Positions 36,601 to 43,824 of a DNA stretch of 64,000 nucleotides are shown in pieces. Position 1 is the first letter of the stretch; every line of letters starts with the position of its first letter. A program made the position numbers and the translations under genes. Source of the stretch: Halobacteriovoraceae bacterium. GTDB taxonomy: Bacteria; Bdellovibrionota; Bacteriovoracia; Bacteriovoracales; Bacteriovoracaceae. The DNA lies in assembly GCA_002707495.1 (NCBI GenBank), contig PAMZ01000013.1, forward strand, positions 62,001 to 126,000, written 5' to 3'. Below the pieces are notes generated by a model. The model had not been told where the DNA came from. It was given only the letters and a program-made list of their open reading frames with translations, and made no database searches.

Positions 36601-36724
36601 GATGCAGCCATGATTTTAAAAATAGAATCCAACCAGGAAAATGAATTGAAGTTGACTGACTCTCAACCCATGCAAAGCCCACACTTAGCACCAAAATGAT
36701 GCCCGCCATAATTAGCTTCTTCAC
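30596..36724 (-). CDS. Bacterial alpha-2-macroglobulin with polytopic N-terminus
   Basis: A 2042-residue periplasmic protease trap. The thioester motif is intact: YGCSEQ with Cys1617 and Gln1620, in the usual context LRYLASYPYGCSEQITSKAIP. Macroglobulin MG domains, a bait-like region near the middle and a C-terminal receptor-like domain are visible by pattern. Unusually, the first 185 residues carry about five membrane helices (near 3-20, 31-54, 65-86, 106-138, 163-183), whereas E. coli YfhM is a plain lipoprotein. Translation starts at a GTG with AAGGGG upstream. The stop overlaps the pbpC start by 23 bases, giving coupled expression. It probably protects against foreign proteases, or the cell's own secreted ones. 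Confidence 0.88.
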   Translation of the reverse strand: MKKLIMAGIILVLSVGFAWVESQSTSIHFPGWILFLKSWLHPFFFLGLLLIGYSDLKNWKENSNAKLAFPIIISLFSFLLIVIKIRNEVAYLMSWESELLEYSNRILFLLILAHLKVTALSLLGLWGLVTKILVQLFGKYQKPLWMKKVSEGIQYAIGHKKQTSIALVVYLCLFGAAKFLVEFKPRTKVLTDASQKSSQTVQDQVKKINVHFTAPSTPKFEMINGELRTTIYPVSLYFSENPYLLNSKAKPEELFEVFPVTKGDWEKVNESLYRFMPSDHWLTDQEYTVKIKNQDLRKNIELSELVYTFKTKPVKVWIDSKRFYVNPKNSDEKKAVIALRSNYPLEKASVEHFSEFQLKDRQGTIIKLLKSEVFEGDAKKKFYLHSESLKLGTQPQQIKYVLKEGVVSPFSKKSSPKRETAKISIPSKFSFLNIDLEKIKVRNDENDEPYHSIKITSNTRIREDVIRDFFSITRIKMHYTKEEYQTLISHFGESASSCFDAVYNKNYLKLRLNCPMKESGNWSYHPMMILEVDVPYKFKSEKIIDETKHEIVVEPIVGETYKLELRAGLKTIDGFELEFNKIEYSKAQAFPKILKFANDGSILSLNGQRKISVYGRGVSKAKIRVRQLKAHQIQHFLSLSSPDKKRPYFRHYSFKEDRITDEYNDEVYFGSRQKKGTYADFDFSRYLNNRSGGKLDFGIFFVTLYDSKGQEKDSQLFILSDMAYIIKKASDGNQTVYVASQTSRSPLRGVAIQEIRINGETRTLGVTGTLGEFDLPKRFGKDVTGYLLTRGQDVLYVAKNNRDQSVDFSRFEVAGEYSFEKKLRVSIFSDRQLYRPGESGHLAFIFKDSEWSKRHEGELVNIEIRDARGKIFLTQDQKIQHFGVNTVDFDLSYAAPTGTYTVNVSAYETRSSLKGNRTYKKNLGSLTLKIQEFLPDKMKISSSFNKGQQRLWVSPQNLKSNISLRNLFGTPAVGNEIRSTMILSPRSISLYKFPSFSFYDETILEKSISESLKSIKTDEQGRAEYQIDLNKYAENTFNLTIRSEGFMKAGGRSVVTEKSIMISPHEFLVGMKPLGNLRYVSTSSKVAVSLVAVGNDHQSREAKIDLVIYEKKYQNALVKQADHTYAYQDIKEPKLFKKESLTIPSTMLKYDLDNSKVGDYIVEIRNEKGHKLNSFEYSVVGEADLARSLYRNNELKMTLNKSDFVSGENIQISLKAPYTGVGLVTIEKEKVYAAKWFKLDRETSIINIRVPKELEGNGYVNVSLLRDLNSKKVFTSPFSYAVVPFTLDKSKLIHNIEIETESLIKPGDQVSVRYRAQNPGKIIIYAVDKGIHQLANYKTPSPLREFYKKQALRVSTYQIFSLILPDIDAVRQAFAAGGGEGDLMSKNLNPFKRKFTKAVAFWSDVIDADSSWREYNFNVPFHFNGELSWHAVFVDQKSVGVKKGSIISRDDLIITPTLPTFSSPGDEFVLSAAIANNIDSKDGGSSSTDQVTVHLKTDEGYKVLGESSKKVKIKRSQDEVVTFKLKANDALGNTNIVIEANSGEYSSQYKEGVSIRPLIPRVNRNWQYVLTDGEYKIKMDDVDFHSEFFDFEIDLHEGLFALLKGNLRYLASYPYGCSEQITSKAIPYAVLPENIIEKSPLQREEFLRRTNNLLLQRQNDKGGISLYVGNPVGSDYLNLYIAHFLTVSKANGYFYNKRLFERLMMYIGEVAQGTNNRSRAYALYIQSLNEIQVGANAKLLEQTDSDDIFVNLYLAAIYKILKNERKAMEFIERVEKSRGRYNFQYSYGYFSSSFERAYLGILYQYFPNRANKVMPELVETMVESTKKYGASALWSGQALLSLASLAKGNKIDATVDVDFGKEERKLKISQLQKLPQSRRKQIKNLAIDLPQKTFALLNVNIAGFPLQMKNYQNGIQINKRMLDLDGNELKSLKVGEEVMVELSVQGDREIRNAVIVDLLPGGFDLQWQSDDKDKSSLQTEFTDQREDRIIVYSSISTSVRKFYYRIKAVAPGKFKIPPTYAENMYKTIESALTRVDEITVEP

Positions 36725-36793
36725 GAAAACCCCTTCTTTTGAATGAGGGTTAATTAGAGTTTTTCGTCAAAAAACTGTCAAGGTAAAAGCCGG

Positions 36794-37507
36794 CTATATT
36801 CTTGGAATCTCGATCCCAAGATGGCTTTTAACACGCTGGATATTCTCTTGCCTTGGGTCAATACAAGTCGCGGTTTTATTTTGAATATTAACGCATATCC
36901 AATCCGAATTTGAAGGTCGTGTATCCGCTTGGGACATAAAACTATTGCATGACGAATAAAAGCTTTCTCTAAGCCTAGACTCAGTGGGTAATCTTGTCAG
37001 ACCTCTTATTGGCTGTTCATCGGGACTTAAGTCGCTCGAGATATAATGAGAAAACAATAGGTCTTCTCTATTATGAGAGACTTGATGATCCTTTATAAAA
37101 CAATACATTCTGAGTTTTTCTAAACTTGCAATCAATTCGTAAGTCATCTCTGTACTTAAAAGCGCTCTTTCGTCCTCTTCAAAACCTGAGACCTCTGTCA
37201 GTGCTTGTTGATAGAGAGACTCCAATTGAAGTTTAAACGTTTCGAAGTCTGCTTCTCCGAATCTTAGAGTATTAGCTGTTATTGAATTACCCAAATTTTG
37301 TTGTATTTTTGCCATAACAAGGTTGAAGATAACGTCAGCTCTATCTCTAGGGATCTCCTCTTTATAGACCCTTTCTTCTAACTCTAATTTAAGAGAGAGA
37401 ATCACTCTTTGAAATTCCTCTTGGTGAGGATGCCTCGCGGACTTACCCGCCATCGAAAACGCCTGCCCAGCGGCTACAAACATAAGTAGTAAAAAAATTG
37501 TCTTCAT
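36794..37507 (-). CDS. Exported protein of unknown function
   Basis: A 237-residue exported protein. I start it at the ATG 37507, which begins a clean signal peptide (MKTIFLLLMFVAAGQAFS); the frame stays open to an ATG 39 bases upstream, which would put 13 extra residues before the signal. The mature part is helical and acidic, with Cys in MRMYCFIKDHQ, FYSSCNSFMS, WICVNIQ and TATCIDPRQ that may pair. No family recognised. It lies 69 bases upstream of the alpha-2-macroglobulin gene on the same strand and may share its transcript, but a functional link is only guessed. Confidence 0.55.
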   Translation of the reverse strand: MKTIFLLLMFVAAGQAFSMAGKSARHPHQEEFQRVILSLKLELEERVYKEEIPRDRADVIFNLVMAKIQQNLGNSITANTLRFGEADFETFKLQLESLYQQALTEVSGFEEDERALLSTEMTYELIASLEKLRMYCFIKDHQVSHNREDLLFSHYISSDLSPDEQPIRGLTRLPTESRLRESFYSSCNSFMSQADTRPSNSDWICVNIQNKTATCIDPRQENIQRVKSHLGIEIPRI

Positions 37508-37555
37508 AGAGGAATCATAGCTCGAGTGCTCTACCCATTCACACATTTTTGAAAA

Positions 37556-37671
37556 ATATACGGCCCTGTTAATAAATTCGACACTTATTATAATTTCAAT
37601 ATCTTAAAGCCTTTGGTAAATATTTATTATTGACTACATACCATCTTGGCAGAATCATTTTAGCCGTATAT
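37556..37671. promoter_or_regulatory. Inverted repeat flanking the arginase promoter
   Basis: ATATACGGC at 37556-37564 and its exact complement GCCGTATAT at 37663-37671 enclose the upstream region of the arginase gene. A -35-like TTGACT is at 37630-37635 with a weak -10 about 17 bases on, so the right arm would lie near the transcription start. It could be a looping operator. The evidence is only the repeat itself. Confidence 0.3.
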
Positions 37672-37681
37672 ACCAGTGAAC

Positions 37682-38662
37682 ATGAAAATTAATATAAAGC
37701 AAAAAGATCAATGCTCTCTCATTACAGCTGCTACTCATATGGGTCAAAAAAAGCCCGGAACTGAACTAGCAGGTGACTGGCTTAAAGTTCGTGGTCTGTC
37801 AGAGAAAATCTCTGAGTTTTTTTCTGACTTTAGAGACATTGGAAATGTTTTTGAGTCTATTAAACATGAAAAAGAGTATGAGCTAAGTGATGAGCTCTCA
37901 ATTACAAAGAAATTAAAAAAATTATCTCACTATAGCGAGCGTCTTTCTGAAGTTATATTTCGCGAACTTTCACAAGATCGATTTGTCCTTACTATTGGCG
38001 GAGATCATAGTATAGCTGCTGGAACCCTTGCCGCCAGTTTACAGTTTGATGAGAATATTAAGGTATTATGGGTTGATGCTCATGCCGATTTAAATACACC
38101 AAGAACCAGCCCATCTCATAATACGCATGGGATGCCTGTCGCCATTGCCATGGACTTAGTGAACGAAGTTTCTGAGAATAATTTATTTAGTTTTCTTCCC
38201 AAACTTAAGCCTCAAAATATTGCCTATATTGGTCTGAGAGATGTCGATCCAGGCGAGCGCGCTTTTCTAGATCGCTTCAATATAAAATCATATGACGCCC
38301 AAGATGTTCATAGACTTGGGATCGAACAAGTCCTGACGGAATGTAAGCAATACCTTGACCCAGACTCGACAAATAATATTCACCTTAGTTTTGATGTGGA
38401 TGCTATTGATCCACTTTATTTTCCAGCTACTGGTACTCCTGTACCAGAAGGATTAAGCCTAAAAGATGGTCGGCGCATAATAGAGTTTTTAAATTCCGAG
38501 ACAAACTTAATATCATTTGATCTGGTAGAAATTAACCCCCTTTTAGGTGGAAAAGAGGAACTTGATCAAACATTTGCCTCTACAATGGAGCTATTATCCG
38601 CCTTAAAGCGTACTCGCAAGTACCCTACAGGATCAATCCACTTAGAAGAAAATTCCGTCTAA
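37682..38662 (+). CDS. Arginase
   Basis: A 326-residue ureohydrolase. All manganese-binding motifs are present: GGDHSIAAGT, VDAHADLNTP and SFDVDAIDP, with THGMPVA and the C-terminal SFDLVEINP. THGMPVA and SHNTHG are the arginase-type substrate loop, so arginase (arginine to ornithine plus urea) is preferred over agmatinase or formiminoglutamase. I start at ATG 37682; a GTG two codons earlier is possible. There is no clear Shine-Dalgarno. It may feed ornithine, or proline and glutamate, and proBA lies less than 1 kb downstream, but the gene between them is unrelated. Confidence 0.88.
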   Translation: MKINIKQKDQCSLITAATHMGQKKPGTELAGDWLKVRGLSEKISEFFSDFRDIGNVFESIKHEKEYELSDELSITKKLKKLSHYSERLSEVIFRELSQDRFVLTIGGDHSIAAGTLAASLQFDENIKVLWVDAHADLNTPRTSPSHNTHGMPVAIAMDLVNEVSENNLFSFLPKLKPQNIAYIGLRDVDPGERAFLDRFNIKSYDAQDVHRLGIEQVLTECKQYLDPDSTNNIHLSFDVDAIDPLYFPATGTPVPEGLSLKDGRRIIEFLNSETNLISFDLVEINPLLGGKEELDQTFASTMELLSALKRTRKYPTGSIHLEENSV

Positions 38663-38734
38663 CTTCAGTCTTTTTCATACAGACTAAATTTCGCCGACGA
38701 GTTGAATAACAACTTATGACGAAAAGGATTTTGT

Positions 38735-39466
38735 ATGAAAATGCTAGTATGGCTTGTGGCCCTCACGTTAGGAGGGATAGTTTACGCCTCTCCCTATTAT
38801 GGTGAACTAAAAAACTTTAATCTCAATTATTATCAACCAAGTGGTAATGCTCAAAGTGAACTTCTCATCTTCCGAGATATAAATTATCAAACTTCAACTT
38901 CATATGAGGTGGAGCTCCAAGCGGGAAGTTTATTTCTGATAACACCTATCAGTACTATTCAACTAGATAATCTCCCAGCATTTATCGCCGATGTTGATAC
39001 ATTAACTGTTAATAACCTGAATATTATTTCTCATCAAAGTGGAATAGAATTAGATCTCGAATATATGAGTTCTTCAACAAACTCTGAAAGTATCAGCATC
39101 GAAGAGTTAAAAATATCCTGTACAAGTTTAACTTCGACACAAGACCCCATGGATCAAATACTCGATCAATGCTTAAACAATGCTGGTGAAGTTTCATTGA
39201 GTCGTTTCTTTGAAGGAAGTAAGCAGCAACTAGCAAATTTTACGATGAGTACTGAAAACGGTATGATGGATTTCAAAGTTACAGCTGCTGGAAAAACCGT
39301 ACGAGGTGAAGGTGAAACTTATTTCGATGGCAATACAGTGCGTATTAAAATTACCAAAGCCAAGTATGGCATCTTCAATGTTAGAGGCTTGCTTTTTAGA
39401 GAGCTCGAAGAACTGGCCAGCGAAAAAATAAAAATCAATAACCCTTGGATTGAAATCGACCTGTAG
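38735..39466 (+). CDS. Exported beta-rich protein of unknown function
   Basis: A 243-residue exported protein with signal peptide MKMLVWLVALTLGGIVYA and an AAGGA ribosome site. The mature part is beta-rich, with alternating strands (SLFLITPISTIQLDNL, VDTLTVNNLNIIS) and a single likely disulfide (ISCTSLT...LDQCLNN). The pattern resembles lipid-binding or beta-roll periplasmic proteins, but no family was recognised. It ends 13 bases before the proB start and may share a transcript with it. Confidence 0.5.
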   Translation: MKMLVWLVALTLGGIVYASPYYGELKNFNLNYYQPSGNAQSELLIFRDINYQTSTSYEVELQAGSLFLITPISTIQLDNLPAFIADVDTLTVNNLNIISHQSGIELDLEYMSSSTNSESISIEELKISCTSLTSTQDPMDQILDQCLNNAGEVSLSRFFEGSKQQLANFTMSTENGMMDFKVTAAGKTVRGEGETYFDGNTVRIKITKAKYGIFNVRGLLFRELEELASEKIKINNPWIEIDL

Positions 39467-39479
39467 CAATAGGATCAGT

Positions 39480-40613
39480 ATGCAGTTAAGAAAAGAGTTA
39501 AAAGGTTGTAAAAGAATAGTCATTAAAGTCGGAAGTAACGTTGTCACCAAGGACAATGGAAAGTGTGATACTCGAAAAATGAGGATCATAGCTGAAGATA
39601 TTAGTGATTTAGTCGATCATGGTTTTGAGGTGGTATTAGTCAGTTCTGGAGCGGTCAGTGTTGGAAAAGCCTTTCTCAAAGAAAAACTTCCAAGAAGTGG
39701 GACCACCGACCTGCAACAATCAGCGAGCTCAATCGGACAACCTAAACTTATCAGTCAGTACTCACAGTTATTTGAAGAGCAAGAACATATTTGCGCTCAA
39801 ATTCTTTTGACTCACGACGATTTTAAAAATCGAACGAGATTTCTAAATGCAAAACAAGCGGTGGAGATCTTATTAGAAAATAAAATTATTCCTATTTTAA
39901 ATGAAAATGACTCTGTTTCTTATAACCTTATAACTGTCGGTGATAATGATCACCTAGCCGCTTCTGCGGCTCAAATGATCAAAGCAGATGCATTATTAAT
40001 CATCACAGGCGCGAAGGGACTTTTCGACAAAGATCCAAGCATTAAGGATGCTAAGCTTATTAAAGAAGTTAAATACGGCGATGATCTCAACCATATCAAT
40101 ATGAAAAATAAATCTAGTGTGGGAAGAGGCGGAATGCACTCTAAAATTCAAGCGGTCCAAAAAGCCACTTCATTAGGTATCAAGGCTATCATCAGCTCAA
40201 GAGACAGTTTACGAATTGTGGTGGACCCACTTACTAAAGAGATAGGGACATTCTTCTCTCCCCAGGCAAATTTTGATCCTGAGATGAAAAAAGCATGGCT
40301 CGTTTCAACCAAGAAGCTTGACTGTGCGATAGAAGTTGACTCAGGAGCCTATAATGCTTTAATAGCAGGTCATTCACTCCTTCCTAAAGGAATCACTCAA
40401 GCCTCCGGAAATTTTACTCGAGGAGATTGTGTCGACATACTTCATAAGGGAGAAGTGTTTGCCGTCGGTGTAACCGAATATGACCAAAAAGATATTCTCA
40501 AAATTAAACAAATTCATAGTGATGATATAGAAAAGATCTTAGGTTTTAAAAATTCTAATGTCGTTATCCATACCGAAAATCTGGCCATAACTGAGGAGGA
40601 TTCAAATGATTGA
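39480..40613 (+). CDS. proB: Glutamate 5-kinase
   Basis: A 377-residue enzyme that phosphorylates glutamate to gamma-glutamyl phosphate, the first step of proline synthesis, in the cytoplasm. The amino-acid-kinase domain shows IVIKVGSNVVT, VLVSSGAVSVG, PILNENDSVS and GDNDHLAA, and the ATP site GAKGLFDKDP with VGRGGMHSKI. A C-terminal PUA domain (about residues 280-365) is present, so this is the long form. The ATG at 39480 follows AGGA and is preferred over a TTG 30 bases upstream. It overlaps proA by eight bases. Confidence 0.95.
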   Translation: MQLRKELKGCKRIVIKVGSNVVTKDNGKCDTRKMRIIAEDISDLVDHGFEVVLVSSGAVSVGKAFLKEKLPRSGTTDLQQSASSIGQPKLISQYSQLFEEQEHICAQILLTHDDFKNRTRFLNAKQAVEILLENKIIPILNENDSVSYNLITVGDNDHLAASAAQMIKADALLIITGAKGLFDKDPSIKDAKLIKEVKYGDDLNHINMKNKSSVGRGGMHSKIQAVQKATSLGIKAIISSRDSLRIVVDPLTKEIGTFFSPQANFDPEMKKAWLVSTKKLDCAIEVDSGAYNALIAGHSLLPKGITQASGNFTRGDCVDILHKGEVFAVGVTEYDQKDILKIKQIHSDDIEKILGFKNSNVVIHTENLAITEEDSND

Positions 40614-41844
40614 ATTGGCAAAGAAAACAAAAAAGGCAAGTCTTAGACTTCGATCAATAGATCATGATACGAGAAAAAGCATCCTCTTCAGATTAGCCGA
40701 TGAGCTGGAAAAAAGGTGGGAAGAAGTCATAGATGAAAACAAAAAAGATATGCAAGCCGCAGAGGAAAATAATCTTAATGCAGCTCTAAAAGATAGGCTT
40801 CTTCTCACAGAAGATAGAGTCAAGGCCATGGCACAGGGAGTACGTGAAATTGCTTCTCAACCAGAAGTGGTAGGTTCTACATACCAAGAATTTAAAAATG
40901 AACAAGGGCTTACAATTAAACGTCAAAGAGTTCCTCTTGGAGTCATTCTAATGATTTTTGAATCAAGACCAAATGTTGTGATCGACTGCGCAGCACTTGC
41001 GATCAAATCTTCTAATGCCATCATACTCAAAGGCGGAAAAGAAGCTAAATTTTCTAATAAAATCTTGGGAGAGATTGTACAAAATTCACTCAAGCCGGAT
41101 CTTCCTGTTGAGTGTGTTCAAACACTGGCCTCTGATAAGAGAGAAGAAGTTCAAGCCTTGCTAGACTTAGAACATTATATTGATGTGGTAATCCCAAGAG
41201 GTGGCGAAAGATTGATCGAGCATGTTTATAATAATGCTAAGATGCCGGTTATTGCTCACTTCAAAGGTCTCTGTCACATGTATATCGATAAAGATGCAAA
41301 CCTTGAAAAAGCTATAAACCTCGTTGTTAACGCAAAGACTCAAAGAACAGGAGTTTGCAATGCTATTGAAACTCTTCTCGTCCATCAAGATGTGGTTGAT
41401 TCATTTGCTTCTCAAGTTGCGTCAGCACTTCAAGAAAAAGGAACCGAGCTCCGTGCAGATAAAAACTTCATCCAGGCCAGTGGAGCTTCAATTAAAGAAG
41501 CCACATCAGAGGACTGGGCCACGGAATATCTTGAAAATATCTTATCTATTAAAACTGTCGCAAGCCTAGAAGAAGCGATAGAGCATATCAATGAATATGG
41601 AAGCTTTCACACGGAATGTATCGTCTCCGAAAGTGTAGAGGCGCAAAATAAATTCATGGCCAATGTGGATGCTAGTTGCATTACCATTAACGCCTCTACA
41701 AGATTCAATGATGGTGGTCAGTTAGGTTTGGGAGCAGAACTTGGAATTTCAACAACCAAACTTCATGCCTATGGTCCAATGGGAGCCGAGCAAATGACGA
41801 CTTCAAGATATATTGTCGTAGGTAAAGGACAAATTAGAGAGTAA
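40606..41844 (+). CDS. proA: Gamma-glutamyl phosphate reductase
   Basis: A 412-residue NADPH-dependent aldehyde-dehydrogenase-fold enzyme that reduces gamma-glutamyl phosphate to glutamate semialdehyde, the second step to proline. Typical motifs are PLGVILMIFESRPNVV, ILKGGKEAKFSN, VIPRGGERLIEHV and the catalytic Cys in QRTGVCNAIETLLVH. The ending includes FNDGGQLGLGAELGIST and the nearly invariant MGAEQMTTSRY. GGAGG lies 7 bases before the ATG, within the end of proB, giving translational coupling. The 3' end overlaps the convergent M23 peptidase by 11 bases. Confidence 0.95.
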   Translation: MIELAKKTKKASLRLRSIDHDTRKSILFRLADELEKRWEEVIDENKKDMQAAEENNLNAALKDRLLLTEDRVKAMAQGVREIASQPEVVGSTYQEFKNEQGLTIKRQRVPLGVILMIFESRPNVVIDCAALAIKSSNAIILKGGKEAKFSNKILGEIVQNSLKPDLPVECVQTLASDKREEVQALLDLEHYIDVVIPRGGERLIEHVYNNAKMPVIAHFKGLCHMYIDKDANLEKAINLVVNAKTQRTGVCNAIETLLVHQDVVDSFASQVASALQEKGTELRADKNFIQASGASIKEATSEDWATEYLENILSIKTVASLEEAIEHINEYGSFHTECIVSESVEAQNKFMANVDASCITINASTRFNDGGQLGLGAELGISTTKLHAYGPMGAEQMTTSRYIVVGKGQIRE

Positions 41845-43177
41845 CGCTAGCCGGTGACCTTTGTAGTTCGTCACCCATAACCTGGCTTAAATCGGGCCAG
41901 CTAAAACGGGCTTCTTTGAATTCAATATTAGGAATTTTGGCAAGCAGATAAGGACTCTCTTTGCTGATTCTTAAATCTTGAATCAAGCCTTTGATTTGTG
42001 CAATTTGAACTTTGAGTTTTTCAAAGCGCTTTCCTGATAGTTTGGGAGTCGCGATCATTCGTTTACTCAATGGATTCATCCACCGTCCATTTGGTCTTTT
42101 AAAACCAAAATGCAAATGTGGTCCCGTTACTCTTCCCGTCTTTCCAACAGTTCCAATCACTTGATAGGTCTTAACCCAGGCACCTTTATTTACTCTTCTT
42201 TTATTTAAGTGCATATAATAAGAAATAGATCCATCCCTATGTCGAATGGCTATTTTATTTCCCGCGTACTTATTATAGGTTGATTGAATGACTCTCCCCT
42301 CGGCAACAGCGTGAACCGGCTTTCCAACACCACCTCTAAGATCAACTCCCCTATGCATCGTTCGTCTTCCTGTTACGGGATGTCTCCTCCATCCAAAACC
42401 AGATCTTACATGTAGTCGAGACAAAGGATACCTGAGTCCAGAGCGGATAAGGGCCTGCCCATCTTGAGTATAATGAGCATTGTAAGTAGAACCTTTTTCT
42501 TCATCTTGGTAGAGAAAGGTTTCATGGTTTCCGGCTCTATCACCTTGATAGGCTGTATACAAGACTCTAGTTTCGATGACTTCTTCCTTGTATTTACGCT
42601 CTTGAATGAGAGCTTGAAAGGCATCACCAACTCTAGCATGCATCCTGAAATTAACTTTGCACATAAGGGCACTAACAATATTATTTGTGGTCTCGGGTGA
42701 AAATCCTTCCTCCAACAAAACACCCTGTAAGGTAGAACCCTCGGTTAATTCTCCATTAACAATTCGGCTTTCCCAAAATGTAGGCTCTTCAATAAACTCG
42801 TAAACCCAATGACCTTGCGACTTTTTTACCAAGTGTTTCTCAGCTGGATTCTGAGAAAATGTAAAACGAACGAGTTCACCTTGAAAATTATATTCTGCTT
42901 TCAGTTGATCACCGACTTTAAGCTTGGAAAATTCCACATCATCTCTGAGAGTATTGATAATCTCCAATGCTAAAGCGTTTTCAATAGAAACATCTTTTAA
43001 AGCTTGGTAAAGACCTTGTCCTGATTTTACTTGGCCTGAAATTTCAAAAACCCTCTCTTTATTTACTTGAGTATTTAAGAAGGGAATTTGAATATAGCTC
43101 CCAGTGGAGCTAAAGGCAGAGGAACACAAGAAGACAACTAAAATCGCTAATATTTTCAAAGACATATCCTTAATCAT
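41834..43177 (-). CDS. Exported M23-family peptidoglycan endopeptidase
   Basis: A 447-residue exported protein (signal MSLKILAILVVFLCSSAFS). The C-terminal half is an M23/LytM zinc peptidase: the zinc ligands are His and Asp in MHRGVDLRGG and His in GPHLHFGF, and the full domain begins at SGFGWRRHPVTGRR. The N-terminal part (residues about 40-230) resembles the OapA/LysM-like regions of MepM/YebA, which include an inhibitory segment. It probably cuts cross-links during envelope growth. The last about 80 residues after the catalytic domain are basic and of unknown role. Confidence 0.85.
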   Translation of the reverse strand: MIKDMSLKILAILVVFLCSSAFSSTGSYIQIPFLNTQVNKERVFEISGQVKSGQGLYQALKDVSIENALALEIINTLRDDVEFSKLKVGDQLKAEYNFQGELVRFTFSQNPAEKHLVKKSQGHWVYEFIEEPTFWESRIVNGELTEGSTLQGVLLEEGFSPETTNNIVSALMCKVNFRMHARVGDAFQALIQERKYKEEVIETRVLYTAYQGDRAGNHETFLYQDEEKGSTYNAHYTQDGQALIRSGLRYPLSRLHVRSGFGWRRHPVTGRRTMHRGVDLRGGVGKPVHAVAEGRVIQSTYNKYAGNKIAIRHRDGSISYYMHLNKRRVNKGAWVKTYQVIGTVGKTGRVTGPHLHFGFKRPNGRWMNPLSKRMIATPKLSGKRFEKLKVQIAQIKGLIQDLRISKESPYLLAKIPNIEFKEARFSWPDLSQVMGDELQRSPASVTL

Positions 43178-43278
43178 ACAAAACTTATCGTGATTTTTCC
43201 AAGGAATCTTGATCTTTCAAAACAAAGTTTTTCTCTTTAAACTAAACCCATTAATACTTTTTATTGAGGAGAGGCAGA

Positions 43279-43824
43279 ATGGATCGGTTATTAATTATCC
43301 TAGCAAGTTATGAGATTATTCTATCTTTGGTGATGGGTCTATTCACTATTATGATTACTTTGATTCTGATTCAAAAAGTCGTCATAAAAAAAAGCCTAGA
43401 AGAGATGCTTTTGAGTAAAAACATCTCTATTGGAATTTTTCTGGGCTCGGTAGTTTTTGGAGTGCTTGCCAATGTTAATGGTTCTATTGAGCCTGCTGTT
43501 AATCTACTTCAAACGAAGATGATGGGACAAGGAGGATTTAGCTTTTCCGTTTTTATTGGATCACTTCTACAATTCTTTGTTTTTTATATTATTTCTTTTT
43601 TAATCACTTTCTTTCTCTTATTTGCCACTTTAAAGGTAGGATTTTCACTTACAAAACGAATCAATGAGATAGAAGAAATTACTTCCGGAAATGCGGCCAT
43701 AACGATAGCACTTGCTTTTTATATTATAGGATTTTGTTATTTTGTTAGACCCGCAACAAAGAACTTCGTGGGAAGCTTAGTTAACTATGAATTAGTTAGG
43801 GCAGATCTTGAGAATAATCACTAG
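43279..43824 (+). CDS. DUF350-like inner-membrane protein
   Basis: A 181-residue membrane protein with four predicted helices (near residues 7-30, 45-60, 90-115 and 138-158). The last segment NAAITIALAFYIIGFC is the typical 'GN-x-A-x-A-x-x-LA-x-x-x-x-G' signature of DUF350, and the second half of the first unit (ISIGIFLGSVVFGVLA) fits the duplicated DUF350 arrangement. The ATG 43279 follows GGAGAGG and is preferred over a TTG 15 bases upstream. DUF350 proteins often sit near polyamine or channel genes; here the partner is the transglutaminase-like gene, which it overlaps by 17 bases. Confidence 0.6.
   Translation: MDRLLIILASYEIILSLVMGLFTIMITLILIQKVVIKKSLEEMLLSKNISIGIFLGSVVFGVLANVNGSIEPAVNLLQTKMMGQGGFSFSVFIGSLLQFFVFYIISFLITFFLLFATLKVGFSLTKRINEIEEITSGNAAITIALAFYIIGFCYFVRPATKNFVGSLVNYELVRADLENNH

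Noticed and set aside
38689-38724. Possible hairpin before the exported beta-rich gene
   Set aside because: Stem is interrupted by unpaired bases and overlaps the ribosome site; not convincing as terminator or riboswitch.
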